Shown piece by piece: positions 25,420-34,028 of a DNA stretch of 64,000 nt (position 1 is the stretch's first letter; each line of letters opens with the position of its first letter). The notes beneath the pieces are model-generated. The model worked only from the letters and a program-made list of their open reading frames with translations. It was not told where the DNA came from and did not search any database. The stretch is from Flammeovirga sp. OC4 (lineage in GTDB: Bacteria > Bacteroidota > Bacteroidia > Cytophagales > Flammeovirgaceae), in contig NZ_JTAM01000027.1 of the NCBI RefSeq assembly GCF_000812565.1, positions 1-64,000 on the forward strand, written 5' to 3'. The position numbers were made by a program, and so were the translations under genes.

Positions 25420-25442
25420 AAACTGAATATCATATTCAGTTT
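25420..25442. promoter_or_regulatory. 23-bp perfect palindrome upstream of the small exported protein
   Basis: AAACTGAATAT and ATATTCAGTTT are exact complements around a single C. With a one-base centre it suits a dimeric repressor better than an RNA hairpin. Position 15-37 upstream of the start codon is where an operator or start-site block would sit. Confidence 0.5.
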
Positions 25443-25519
25443 TTGATAAGAATGAGATTAATATATAATGAGTTAAGGGCTAAATTGTTTGTCCTCATTT
25501 TATTTCAAAAGGACAGAAT

Positions 25520-25566
25520 AAAAATAACAAAAAATGGGAACAAGTTCACTCTACTTATTCCCATTC
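25520..25566 (-). terminator. Terminator of the lipid A acyltransferase gene
   Basis: ATGGGAA (25534-25540) pairs with TTCCCAT (25558-25564); on the minus strand TTTTTTGTTATTTTTATT follows. Confidence 0.8.
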
Positions 25567-25568
25567 TA

Positions 25569-26441
25569 TTACTTATTTTCTACTTCATCACGAGTATATT
25601 TCCATCGATTATGTGACCAAAGCCAATCTGCAGGAGATTCCTTAATATTTTTCTCAAGTAAAGCTGCATATTTTTTGGTGACTTGACTACTTCCTTTCAC
25701 GTACTCCTCTCCTGCTTGAAAAACAGGAATAATCTCCCCTTCATAATGTCCTCTTTTAGTTCTAGAAATGTGTGCATAATAGACCGGCATTTTGGTCATT
25801 TGAGTAATAATTTCTGGACCAGAAAAAAAGGCCGTTTCTCTCCCAAAAAATTGTACCCATTCTCTTTTTTTATCATACCCCGGAGGTGATTGGTCTGCTA
25901 CTAACCCGAACGAGAACATTTCCTTTCTTTTCATCCTCACTAAAATCTCTCTCATTGTTTTGGCCATAGGAATTGGGTACCCTCCAAAATTTGCTCTGAT
26001 ATCAAGCATTAGTGCATCTGTAAATTTACTGGATAATGGCTTATAAACACCTCCAAAACTAAAATCCAATTGACTGGCATAGCCTGAAAGTTGCCATTCC
26101 CAATTTGTAATATGCCCTGCTAATAATAAAAATGGTTCGTTGTTTTTGATGTGTTCTTCCATTTTTTCAGGGTTAGTGATCTTAAATCTTTTCAGCATCT
26201 GTTCTCTTGTCATGCTATAAGATTTTAATGCCTCGAAACCAACATCTGTGAGGTTGAGGTAAAATTGAAATAGTAACTTCTTTCTTTCTAGATGTGATTT
26301 TTCAGGGAAAGCAATTTTAAGGTTTTGCATGATTTGAGACCTCCTGTAACGCAGAATACTCCCCATAAAAAACGCAATAGAATAAGAAAGGAAGTGTATA
26401 AAAAAGAATGGTAATCGAGAAAAAAGTTTTACAAAAATCAT
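25569..26441 (-). CDS. Lipid A biosynthesis acyltransferase, LpxL/HtrB family
   Basis: 290 residues. An N-terminal hydrophobic anchor (5-32) is followed by RYRRSQIMQNLKIAFPE, the usual region before the active site. The catalytic HxxxxE motif is His110-Glu115 in LLLAGHITNWEW. Later family motifs are VYKPLSSKFTDALM and GLVADQSP. It transfers a secondary acyl chain from acyl-ACP to lipid A precursors at the inner membrane. Bacteroidota usually have only one or two such enzymes. Single gene. Confidence 0.9.
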   Translation of the reverse strand: MIFVKLFSRLPFFFIHFLSYSIAFFMGSILRYRRSQIMQNLKIAFPEKSHLERKKLLFQFYLNLTDVGFEALKSYSMTREQMLKRFKITNPEKMEEHIKNNEPFLLLAGHITNWEWQLSGYASQLDFSFGGVYKPLSSKFTDALMLDIRANFGGYPIPMAKTMREILVRMKRKEMFSFGLVADQSPPGYDKKREWVQFFGRETAFFSGPEIITQMTKMPVYYAHISRTKRGHYEGEIIPVFQAGEEYVKGSSQVTKKYAALLEKNIKESPADWLWSHNRWKYTRDEVENK

Positions 26442-26559
26442 TAATTTAGATCGCAGGTTATTTTTTGAATTTATAGAAATTCACGTACTTAAAAATAGTA
26501 AGGTTAATTATTAATATTGCTTTTGTGTTAAGACAAAATAATTCAATTATTAATGAATA

Positions 26560-26624
26560 ACAAAATAAAAAAACAGAAAATGTATCACCATTTTTGATAA
26601 CAAAAACAACAATACATTCTCTGT
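26560..26624 (-). terminator. Terminator of the MATE gene
   Basis: ACAGAAAATGTAT (26573-26585) pairs with ATACATTCTCTGT (26612-26624) with one mismatch; TTTTTTTATTTTG follows on the minus strand. Confidence 0.8.
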
Positions 26625-26645
26625 CTACGGATCATTAATTACTAT

Positions 26646-28040
26646 TTATCTATAAAATAAACCTTGAATATCACTTTTATAATCTTGCCATATTTCGGCA
26701 TTCTGTAAGTCCGAATCCATTTCTTTGTATTTTTTTCTCATAAAAATACTAGCGTATATTCCTCCTAAAATATTACTGATACTCAAACCTATAAAGATCC
26801 CCTCAATAGCAAAAAAGTAAGAACCGATTAATGTTAGAGGTACTGTCATTACAAATGATTTGATCAACATAATTTTTAAAGAATCTTTGGTCATTTGTAA
26901 TCCATTGAACGTAGAAGATGTCATGATAAAGAAACCATAAAATACGTAAGAGACACCCACCAATTGGAAATAGGAAGTAGTATAGTCTATAATGGTAGTA
27001 TCTTCACTGAATAGAGAGGCCAAAGGAGCAATGAAAAGATATAAACCTACGGCCAGTGCTATTCCTAAATACGTTGACGTTTTTCCTCCAAAAACAATAG
27101 CTTCATCAATCCTTTTATTTTGTTTTGCGCCAAGGTTTTGAGCAATAAAAGGTGTCAATGCCGTTCCTACTCCTAAAATTCCTATTAACATCAACATTTC
27201 AATTCTACTACTCACACCAAATGCGCCCACCGCCAAAGCCGAATGAGAGGCAATAATATAGGTCAAATACATCTGAGTGACGGGAGCCACCATTTGCGTT
27301 AAAGTGGTTGGCAAACCCACTTTCATAATTTGTTGCATTAAGTGTTGAACGGGCAATGTTGAGATAGAATATGAAAATTTCATCACTCTGTCACCTACAA
27401 ATAATACAAACATTCCTATACTCATAAAAAACCATGATAACACTGTAGCATAGGCCGCCCCTGAGATACCATACTCTGGGAAACCGAATTCACCAAAAAT
27501 CAATAAGTAATCAAAAATTAGGTTGACTACTCCCGCTAATGCCATCGTTACTTCAGGCATTACTACATTTCCGGTTGATCTCAAAATACTACCTGCCATT
27601 ATCCCTGTAGTCAATAAAGGAATACCTGAAAGAAGCGGTAACATATACTGATCTATCAAGGGTAAAATTTCTTGAGGTGCTCCCAACATGAAGAAAATGG
27701 AATTAGAAAAATAATACACCACTGAAGCTACTCCTACTGTCAAAATAAAACACATCAATAAACCAACTAAGGCATACTGTTCTTTTGCGATTTCGTTCTT
27801 GGCTCCAACAGCCTTTCCTACCAAAGTAGAAACCCCAACTGCAAGCCCCATAAATAACCCCACAATGATAAAATAGAGTACAGATGAAAAGCTTAATGCA
27901 GCCAAAGCTTCACCTCCTAGTTTTCCTACAAAATAGGTGTCAATGACTTGAAATAGGAACGTAGAGAGCATTCCGATACTGATAGGAAAACTCATTTTAA
28001 GTAATACATTACTGGTTTTATCTTTTAAAATATCTGTCAT
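26646..28040 (-). CDS. MATE-family multidrug efflux transporter
   Basis: 464 residues with about 12 membrane helices in two homologous halves. Family signatures include MSFPISIGMLSTFLFQVIDTYFVGKLGGEALAALSF near the N-terminus and the equivalent PTTLTQMVAPVTQMYLTYIIASHSALAVGAFG in the second half. It exports cationic or aromatic compounds against Na+ or H+. The promoter region contains the TTGTACATACAA palindrome shared with the two marR genes and the flavoprotein gene, so it is probably derepressed by the same signal. Confidence 0.92.
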   Translation of the reverse strand: MTDILKDKTSNVLLKMSFPISIGMLSTFLFQVIDTYFVGKLGGEALAALSFSSVLYFIIVGLFMGLAVGVSTLVGKAVGAKNEIAKEQYALVGLLMCFILTVGVASVVYYFSNSIFFMLGAPQEILPLIDQYMLPLLSGIPLLTTGIMAGSILRSTGNVVMPEVTMALAGVVNLIFDYLLIFGEFGFPEYGISGAAYATVLSWFFMSIGMFVLFVGDRVMKFSYSISTLPVQHLMQQIMKVGLPTTLTQMVAPVTQMYLTYIIASHSALAVGAFGVSSRIEMLMLIGILGVGTALTPFIAQNLGAKQNKRIDEAIVFGGKTSTYLGIALAVGLYLFIAPLASLFSEDTTIIDYTTSYFQLVGVSYVFYGFFIMTSSTFNGLQMTKDSLKIMLIKSFVMTVPLTLIGSYFFAIEGIFIGLSISNILGGIYASIFMRKKYKEMDSDLQNAEIWQDYKSDIQGLFYR

Positions 28041-28099
28041 GAGTGAAAGTAGTTGAGACGAAATTGAATAAGAGAATTAAACTAAAACACATACAATTA

Positions 28100-28111
28100 T
28101 TGTACATACAA
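28100..28111 (-). promoter_or_regulatory. MarR-type operator before the MATE gene
   Basis: TTGTACATACAA, 60 bases upstream of the MATE start, extended by flanking TACAAT and ATAG. The sequence is the same as at 20719 and 21242. Confidence 0.7.
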
Positions 28112-28131
28112 TAGTTATTGAAAATAAAAAG

Positions 28132-28947
28132 TTAAACTAATTCCATGGCTATTTTTCGGATGCGTTCTTTTGAATTATTCAAAGCTTCAAATGACGAGTG
28201 AATAGAGCCACCTCCAACTACGATATGCTGATCTGATGGAACTGTCAGTCCTACTACAAATTGTGCATCACGTTCTGCTTTGAAGTGCAATTCACCTTCA
28301 TTTTCTTCCAAAATATTAAGGTGTCCCAAAGAGATTTCTTCCTCATGTAGTGTCACTTTTCCTTCTCTTGGAAAAACAAAACCTCTTGATTGGCCTTTGG
28401 GGGTTGGAATGCTAATTTCTTCACCCGCTTTCAATTGTACATCAAGATAAGTCAGATCATAAGGTACTTCTAATGTTGCTTTCTGACCTTTGTATTCACC
28501 TACAATGATTTTCACATTGTCCACCACTTTCATTTCTTCCGGTTGAACGTTTTGATAGCCTGTTTCCCCTTCTTCAAGATGTTCAGGCAATTGCAACCAA
28601 AGTTGGTGAATGGCTAAACTCCACTCTTCCTTTTCTTCCTCCAATGGTTTTCTATAACCTTCTGCATGGAAGATTCCACCTCCAGCGTTGATCCATTGTG
28701 CTCCACCACTTCTAATTATATCATCATTTTTACCTGAATCTTGATGTACTAAATCTCCTCCTTCAAAATAAGTGATGATTCCGATACCAGAGTGAGGGTG
28801 CATTCCGAAGAACATGCCCTCATCTCTTCTTTTATTTTTTCCAGCATCGAAAAAAACGAAGGGTTGCAATTCTCTTCTAGTACTTGGATCTAGAATGAAT
28901 TGAAAACCGTTTCTTCCGGGTTGCTTACGCTTCAATTGACGTTTCAT
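28132..28947 (-). CDS. Pirin-family cupin protein
   Basis: 271 residues from the Met giving MKRQLKRKQPGR; a longer frame from 28983 adds 12 non-family residues. The N-terminal cupin motif FGMHPHSGIGIITYFEGGDLVHQDSGKND supplies the metal-binding His residues, and GGAQWINAGGGIFHAE the Glu. Bacterial pirins include quercetin dioxygenases and regulators; the activity here is unproved. The start overlaps the end of the FMN reductase gene by 23 bases, so translation is coupled. Confidence 0.9.
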   Translation of the reverse strand: MKRQLKRKQPGRNGFQFILDPSTRRELQPFVFFDAGKNKRRDEGMFFGMHPHSGIGIITYFEGGDLVHQDSGKNDDIIRSGGAQWINAGGGIFHAEGYRKPLEEEKEEWSLAIHQLWLQLPEHLEEGETGYQNVQPEEMKVVDNVKIIVGEYKGQKATLEVPYDLTYLDVQLKAGEEISIPTPKGQSRGFVFPREGKVTLHEEEISLGHLNILEENEGELHFKAERDAQFVVGLTVPSDQHIVVGGGSIHSSFEALNNSKERIRKIAMELV

Positions 28948-29479
28948 AAACTGCTTCTTTAAAGTTTGAAAATTCAGCATCAAATTTTGCTTTCAATTCC
29001 CCTTCTACAATTCCTTCTTCAGCTGAGAAATTTTGTCCGAATGACGGTAGAGAAAAACTTCCCTTTACGTCTGCTCCTGCATAAGGTAAAGAGCCTTTGG
29101 CAATATTGATTACGCTTCCTGCACCGCCTGGACCTGGCGAAGTTGACATTACAAAAGTTGGCTTATTTTTATAAACAGAACGGTCTGCTCTTGATGCCCA
29201 GTCAAAAATATTTTTGTATGCGGCAGAGTAATTTCCATTGTGTTCTGCAAAACTGATCACCAAGGCATCGGCTTCTTCAATATCTTTTAAGAATTGTGTT
29301 GCTTCTGCAGGAATACCTGAGGCTAATTCTTTATCAATACCATAAATCGGCATTTCATAATCATTCAGATCTAAAACCTTTACTTGTGCACCTTCTAATT
29401 GTTGACCTGCCCATTGTGCTAATTGCTGGTTGATTGAATTTCGGCTGTTTGAAGCTCCAAATACTACGATGTTTTTCAT
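28925..29479 (-). CDS. NAD(P)H-dependent FMN reductase
   Basis: 184 residues, flavodoxin-like fold. FGASNSRNSINQQLAQWA at the N-terminus forms the FMN phosphate loop, and ISFAEHNGNYSAAYKNIFDWASR is the family's central motif. It reduces FMN or azo/quinone compounds with NADPH in the cytosol. It is the middle gene of marR-FMN reductase-pirin: two bases after marR and overlapping pirin. Confidence 0.92.
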   Translation of the reverse strand: MKNIVVFGASNSRNSINQQLAQWAGQQLEGAQVKVLDLNDYEMPIYGIDKELASGIPAEATQFLKDIEEADALVISFAEHNGNYSAAYKNIFDWASRADRSVYKNKPTFVMSTSPGPGGAGSVINIAKGSLPYAGADVKGSFSLPSFGQNFSAEEGIVEGELKAKFDAEFSNFKEAVYETSIEA

Positions 29480-29481
29480 AA

Positions 29482-29907
29482 TTATTCTCCTTTTAATTTT
29501 TTGATTAATGTTGCTAATGTTTCCAATTCTTCTTCAGATAAATTGCCTTGGAATTGCTCATGGAACTGTCCTACTTTGGTATCCAACTTTTGTAACTCCT
29601 CCAACCCTTTCTCTGTAATGGTAATGTCCATTTTTCTTCTATTTGTAGGGCATTCTTTGCGGAGTACAAGTTGTTTATCCAAAAGCTTATCAACAATCCT
29701 TGTCACATTACTTGATCGTTGAACCATTCTTTCTTGTATTTCTTGAACAGTAATAGGATCTCCTTTTTGTCCTTTTAATATTCTCAACACATTAAATTGT
29801 GGTTCTGTAATACCATATTCTTTCAGGTCTTTTCCTACTTGATCAGTAATCCAATGTCCTGTTACAATGATCTGATGAATTGCTTTATAATATTTTTTTG
29901 AATGCAT
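29482..29907 (-). CDS. MarR-family transcriptional regulator (second copy)
   Basis: 141 residues. Winged helix: ITVQEIQERMVQRSSNVTRIVDKLLDKQLVLRKECPTNRRKMDITITEKGLEEL. A Cys sits in the wing (KECPTNRR), a place where some MarR regulators sense electrophiles, although position alone proves nothing. It is the first gene of the operon with FMN reductase and pirin. A palindrome overlaps its own -7 region, which fits autorepression. Confidence 0.9.
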   Translation of the reverse strand: MHSKKYYKAIHQIIVTGHWITDQVGKDLKEYGITEPQFNVLRILKGQKGDPITVQEIQERMVQRSSNVTRIVDKLLDKQLVLRKECPTNRRKMDITITEKGLEELQKLDTKVGQFHEQFQGNLSEEELETLATLIKKLKGE

Positions 29908-29926
29908 TTATTTGTTTAAACGATTA

Positions 29927-29938
29927 ATGTATATACAA
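29927..29938 (-). promoter_or_regulatory. MarR-type operator before marR copy 2
   Basis: ATGTATATACAA, a one-base variant of the TTGTAnnTACAA palindrome, 20 bases upstream of the start. On the minus strand TACTATTG (one base off TAnnTTTG) overlaps it. Confidence 0.6.
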
Positions 29939-29995
29939 TAGTAAAAACGTTTTTCTGTAATTGCAAATGTTTTCTAATAATATTTCTGTTGGACA

Positions 29996-30031
29996 CAAAA
30001 AAAAAGCTCACCTCTAATTGAAATGAGCTTT
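29996..30031 (-). terminator. Terminator of the peroxidase gene (distal)
   Basis: AAAGCTCA (30003-30010) pairs with TGAGCTTT (30024-30031); nine T follow on the minus strand. Confidence 0.85.
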
Positions 30032-30061
30032 CGCTATAAATGTAACTGATGTCTAAACAAG

Positions 30062-30105
30062 GTACGTAATCAATTAAAAACAGCAGGTCGTTTTTAATTG
30101 CGTAC
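30062..30105 (-). terminator. Second hairpin after the peroxidase gene
   Basis: CAATTAAAAAC (30071-30081) and GTTTTTAATTG (30090-30100) pair exactly, extended by GTACG/CGTAC across a small bulge. No T-tract follows, so it may protect the 3' end rather than terminate. Confidence 0.5.
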
Positions 30106-30114
30106 AATTACTAA

Positions 30115-31908
30115 TCAATAGTTTACTTGATCCGTTAAACTTTCCATAAAGGCTACTAAATCGCTCAGTTCCTTCTCTGTCAAGTTTAATTCGTCTGGAG
30201 GAAGCGTTTGGTTTTCAAGATGAATACCAATTCCTTCTCCACCGCCTTGATTGTAGAATTTCAAGACTTCGTCTAATGTTTCATAAACGCCGTTGTGCAT
30301 ATATGGAGCTGTTTTACTAATATTTCTAATCGTTGGTGTTTTGAAAGCAAACATCTTAATAGGTGCTTTTGAAATCTCAAAGCGACCTTTATCAGGATCA
30401 ACTTCAGCACTTTCCCAAACTTTCTCTGAAGGAACACCCAATACTTCCAATTCACTATGATTGAATAAAGGAGGAACGGTACCGTTAAAAATTGGAGCGA
30501 AGTGACAAGTACCACATTTTGCTTTCCCCATAAATAAATTAAACCCATTGATTTCAGACGAACTCAATTCCACTTGATTCGATGTAATTCCTTGATCAAA
30601 TTTTGAATTGAAAGGATTTAAACTTCTAATGTACATTGCAATAGAATTACGAATACTTTTGGAATCCGTGTTTTCATAATGCTTCTGCAACACTTTTGTA
30701 TATTCTTCATTCTTTTGAACCACATCCACCACTTGTTCCATATTGGAGTGAAACTCATCTTTATTTTTGACCACATCCATGATTTGATTCTCCAGTAATG
30801 ATTTTCTCGAATCATAAAACTGTGCGGCCTGTAAACCCGCATACATTAATGTGGGTGCATTTCTTTTGTTTGCGGCTCCCGTATTCGTAATAGATTTTGG
30901 CAATCCGTCTGTAAAAGCTTTTTGAGGATCATGACAAGTAGCACAACTCATTTTACCATTAGATGATAACTTTTGATCATGGAAAAGTTGCTTTCCGAGT
31001 GCTACTACTTCTTCATTGTAATCTATACTATACCTAGAAGAAAACTTATTGATATTGAATGTATTTTTATCAAATAAAGAAGTGGCGTAATAATTAATCT
31101 TTTGTTCAAAAGGAAACTCCACTTCCCAATCTTTTATAGTTCTCACCCATAATTCTAACATTGGGTGTACTGACTCCTTGATAAAAGTAAAGCGATCAAA
31201 TTGCTCAAAACTCTCTGCAGAGGACAGCTTATTTTTTGCTTGAGCAATGCTTTCATTCCATTCCGCTAAAAGGGCCTTATCTTTAAAATAATCCTTACTT
31301 ACAGACAAAAGAAACGCAATACCATCATAAGCATATTGATTCTCTTCCAAACTATTTAAATAAACAGGAGAATCGAAACCACTAATACCTAAAGAAGTGA
31401 TTCTTACCAATTCATTTCTAACCATCCATAGTAGATGGTAAGGCTTTAATACTAAAATTTTATTGTTACTCAACTCCAAGTTCAGAGTATTGATCATTAA
31501 GCCTGCTTGTCTATGCACTTCATTAATGTCCATAGAATCTGAAGCATACATTACTTCTTCTATTACCTGAAAGCCAATGGCTTTGATCACTTTATCAAAA
31601 TTATCAAATTCATCGACGTGAGGTAAATTAGGTTGATTGAGGGTTTTATAATCTTTGGCTGCATAAAATGACATGATAGGTTCTACTTTTTTAAAAGAAA
31701 CCCTAGCCACATCAAACTCTTTCTTCAACTTCTCAGGATCTTCCAATTTTTGAATGGTCTCCAAAGAAGTAAGACATTTTTTTAAATTTTCATGATAATA
31801 TTGGATTAGTTGCTCTTTCTGTTCTTTGATAATCTGTTCTCTGTTAATTGTCGAATTACATCCCCAAATAGTCATTGTGAAGATTGCTAGTATTATTAAG
31901 TTTTTCAT
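30115..31908 (-). CDS. Lipoprotein with imelysin-like N-terminus and di-haem cytochrome-c peroxidase domain
   Basis: 597 residues. The start at 31908 gives a lipoprotein signal (MKNLIILAIFTMTIWGC); the longer frame to 31956 runs into a terminator hairpin and is rejected. Residues about 25-260 resemble imelysin-type helical domains (HVDEF.. GFQVIEEVMY) but lack the His of GxHxxE. Residues 290-597 form a CcpA/MauG-like di-haem domain with MSCATCH (His326) and KCGTCH (His469). It is probably a periplasm-facing peroxidase or oxidase linked to metal handling. It lies downstream of a PhoX-like gene on the same strand. Confidence 0.88.
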   Translation of the reverse strand: MKNLIILAIFTMTIWGCNSTINREQIIKEQKEQLIQYYHENLKKCLTSLETIQKLEDPEKLKKEFDVARVSFKKVEPIMSFYAAKDYKTLNQPNLPHVDEFDNFDKVIKAIGFQVIEEVMYASDSMDINEVHRQAGLMINTLNLELSNNKILVLKPYHLLWMVRNELVRITSLGISGFDSPVYLNSLEENQYAYDGIAFLLSVSKDYFKDKALLAEWNESIAQAKNKLSSAESFEQFDRFTFIKESVHPMLELWVRTIKDWEVEFPFEQKINYYATSLFDKNTFNINKFSSRYSIDYNEEVVALGKQLFHDQKLSSNGKMSCATCHDPQKAFTDGLPKSITNTGAANKRNAPTLMYAGLQAAQFYDSRKSLLENQIMDVVKNKDEFHSNMEQVVDVVQKNEEYTKVLQKHYENTDSKSIRNSIAMYIRSLNPFNSKFDQGITSNQVELSSSEINGFNLFMGKAKCGTCHFAPIFNGTVPPLFNHSELEVLGVPSEKVWESAEVDPDKGRFEISKAPIKMFAFKTPTIRNISKTAPYMHNGVYETLDEVLKFYNQGGGEGIGIHLENQTLPPDELNLTEKELSDLVAFMESLTDQVNY

Positions 31909-31930
31909 CAGAGTTCTTATTATAGAAATT

Positions 31931-31966
31931 TGAAAAAGCTCGAGCAATATGAACAATTGCTCGAGC
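31931..31966 (-). terminator. Hairpin terminator or attenuator between the PhoX-like and peroxidase genes
   Basis: GCTCGAGCAAT (31938-31948) and ATTGCTCGAGC (31956-31966) pair exactly over 11 bp with a 7-base loop; TTTTTC follows on the minus strand, 22 bases before the peroxidase start. A weaker TAGAAC/GTTCTA stem lies just upstream at about 31974-32000. Partial read-through would give less peroxidase than PhoX-like protein. Confidence 0.75.
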
Positions 31967-32017
31967 AGAGTGCTAGAACATATGTGATTTGGTTGTTCTA
32001 GTAATTTTAGGTTTTTA

Positions 32018-33694
32018 TTAACGTTCTAAACCTTTCACTACTGTTAGGATACTACCTTCAATTGCAGAACCATGACCTGTAGGGTTTTTGAACGACTCGT
32101 CTTTCCATGAGTGAGCTTGTTGGATTAGGATGAAAGTACCATCGATTCCTAACTCATCAGATACGTCAATCATACCTGTTAACTCCCACTTACCCCAACG
32201 GTCAGCAGCAGAAGCATATCCGTTGTCAATACCTGTAGAACCTCTGTGATCAGACTCTAATACTACTTTTAATAAACCAGTGTTTAAGTTGTACTGATAT
32301 AAGTAAGCATCGTGCTCTTTTTCAGGTGCATCAGCATAACCATTTGGATCTTCTTGGATGTATAAGAAGTTTGAAGTAGCTAAGATGTTGTCTGGGCTAT
32401 GTAATCTTTTCGCTTTACCCGCTAAATCGTCACCGTTTAATACTACTGAGATTTTAGCTTTTAATGGGTCATTCTCGTCTAAAACTAATTTGTAAACTCT
32501 ACCATATTTAGTTCTAGTATCGTTGTAAGCTGTACGTCCAGTAGCAGTGAAGTAGATTTCACGGTTAGCAGCAGCAGAACCTCTTCTGTAGTCGATATCT
32601 TCTACACGGTTGAAAGCCATGATGTTTTTGCTGATTGCTTCCTCATTTAATGCATCATAAGTTCTTTCGTCTAACTCTACGAAAGTTGCGTCGAACTCAC
32701 CAGCACCTTCAGCTACTAAATCATTGTCTGTTACAGTACCATCACCTACTTTTAAAGCATATAATTTACCATTTTCAAGGTCACCTACAGTTTCAGAAAC
32801 GTACATTACTAACTGTCCACCTGCGTCACCGTGAGAGTCATCACCGATCATTACAATTGTTTTGTTAGGGAATGCATTTTTGTTTAATGGAACTGCATTT
32901 TCAATTGTCCATTGTCCCATTGAAGTTAAAGTTCTAGCTGTACCTGCTTCTGAAGCATCTCTGAAAGGATCTGTAGCATATACATATCTAGCAGAACCAC
33001 CCCATTCTCCACCGCTAAGGTATAATGGACCAAATCCGTGCTCTTCAGGAGTAATTAAAGTACCTGAACATTGTGCAGTACTTGCAGTTGCTTCAGCGTT
33101 CAAGATGATTTCACCTTTTACTGGCTTGAAAGTTTCGTCGAATGAAATACGAGCTACTGAGTAATGCGCCTCAATGTTGTTGATTAATGTGAAAGTACCG
33201 TCATCATTACGTAATAAACCAGCACCGTCAGCCATTGAACCATAAAAATAATCTGGGCTTTGCTCTAAAGCATCTTCTGAAGAAAGAATAGAATAGATTT
33301 CTAAATCTTCAAAACCTGAATGACGCTTTAATAAATGTGGCGTTGCTGAGTGGTTTTTCAATACTACAGATGGAGCTGCTGGTACAATTGGGAATTTAGA
33401 TACTGTACCGTCAGTAAGCGTGAAAGTCAACATTCCTGTTGCTTCATCAAAAGTGATTGATTGGATACCTACACCTTGCTCGCCTAATAAAGGATCGTCA
33501 AAAGTGATTGTTGATCTTTGTCCGTTTTCGAATTCTACAGTTACTTTAGTTCCGTCGTCAGAAACTGTATAGTCTACTACTTGACCTGTTCCGATGATTT
33601 CTTGTGGGTCAGTTGTCTCATCTTTGTTTTCACATGAAGTAAAGCAAGAAACTGCTAGTGCAACATAGATTAAAGAGATAATAAGTTTTTTCAT
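32018..33694 (-). CDS. PhoX-like (DUF839) exported protein
   Basis: 558 residues. A lipoprotein-type signal (LAVSCFTSC) is followed by a short beta domain (about 35-105: TVSDDGTKVTVEFENGQRSTITF.. GIQSITFDEATGMLTFTL). The large C-terminal beta-propeller region has LYLSGGEWGGSARYVYATDP, GQLVMYVSETVGDLENGKLYAL, HSPDNILATSNFLYIQEDP and GSTGIDNGYASAADRWGKWE, which match PhoX/DUF839 proteins. PhoX enzymes are Ca/Fe alkaline phosphatases, but many DUF839 members lack the catalytic set, and I cannot confirm it here. It has a good promoter and a possible operator cluster upstream, and is followed by the peroxidase gene after an attenuator-like hairpin. Confidence 0.8.
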   Translation of the reverse strand: MKKLIISLIYVALAVSCFTSCENKDETTDPQEIIGTGQVVDYTVSDDGTKVTVEFENGQRSTITFDDPLLGEQGVGIQSITFDEATGMLTFTLTDGTVSKFPIVPAAPSVVLKNHSATPHLLKRHSGFEDLEIYSILSSEDALEQSPDYFYGSMADGAGLLRNDDGTFTLINNIEAHYSVARISFDETFKPVKGEIILNAEATASTAQCSGTLITPEEHGFGPLYLSGGEWGGSARYVYATDPFRDASEAGTARTLTSMGQWTIENAVPLNKNAFPNKTIVMIGDDSHGDAGGQLVMYVSETVGDLENGKLYALKVGDGTVTDNDLVAEGAGEFDATFVELDERTYDALNEEAISKNIMAFNRVEDIDYRRGSAAANREIYFTATGRTAYNDTRTKYGRVYKLVLDENDPLKAKISVVLNGDDLAGKAKRLHSPDNILATSNFLYIQEDPNGYADAPEKEHDAYLYQYNLNTGLLKVVLESDHRGSTGIDNGYASAADRWGKWELTGMIDVSDELGIDGTFILIQQAHSWKDESFKNPTGHGSAIEGSILTVVKGLER

Positions 33695-33737
33695 TTTGTT
33701 ACGATGATTGGATGAATGTATGAGTTTTTTATCACCG

Positions 33738-33745
33738 CAAAATTA
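33738..33745 (-). promoter_or_regulatory. -7 element of the PhoX-like gene
   Basis: On the minus strand TAATTTTG fits TAnnTTTG exactly, 44 bases before the start codon. No clear -33 TTTG was found. Confidence 0.6.
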
Positions 33746-33777
33746 GAGAAGGGAAAATTGGATTTAGTTAAGTTAGA

Positions 33778-33867
33778 TTTACATAATTTTAATGCATTCA
33801 TGAATAAATAACAATGTAAACACCCCTACATTTTACATAAAATTAACCTGATTTTTTTCAATGTAAA
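33778..33867. promoter_or_regulatory. Four TTTACAT/ATGTAAA heptamers upstream of the PhoX-like gene
   Basis: TTTACAT at 33778-33784 and 33832-33838, ATGTAAA at 33814-33820 and 33861-33867, alternating in orientation just upstream of the -7 element. This could be a regulator-binding array. The region is A+T-rich, so chance is not excluded. The rest of the 33695-34028 gap holds no gene. Confidence 0.4.
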
Positions 33868-33954
33868 TCATAATTCATCCACGGTATTTAATTTTAAGTA
33901 AATATTCATTCACTTAATCAATTGTTTTTAATTTCTGTTCTATCTTTTGTTAAA

Positions 33955-34000
33955 ACAAAAAGCAGTACACGTTACTTTCTTTAAGTTAATGTGTACTACT
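33955..34000 (-). terminator. Terminator of the MuiA-like gene
   Basis: AGTACACGTTA pairs with TAATGTGTACT (one G-T mismatch); GCTTTTTGTTTT follows on the minus strand. Confidence 0.75.
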
Positions 34001-34028
34001 TATCTAAATTAAGTCTAAATTCAATTAA

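Noticed and set aside
32635-33164. Two plus-strand ORFs opposite the PhoX-like gene
   Set aside because: One is an artefact rich in His, Leu and Arg, and neither has domain support; the minus-strand gene is conserved throughout.
33778-33867. Naming the TTTACAT words a Pho box
   Set aside because: The words alternate in orientation and do not show the 11-bp-spaced direct repeats of a Pho box; kept only as an unnamed cluster.
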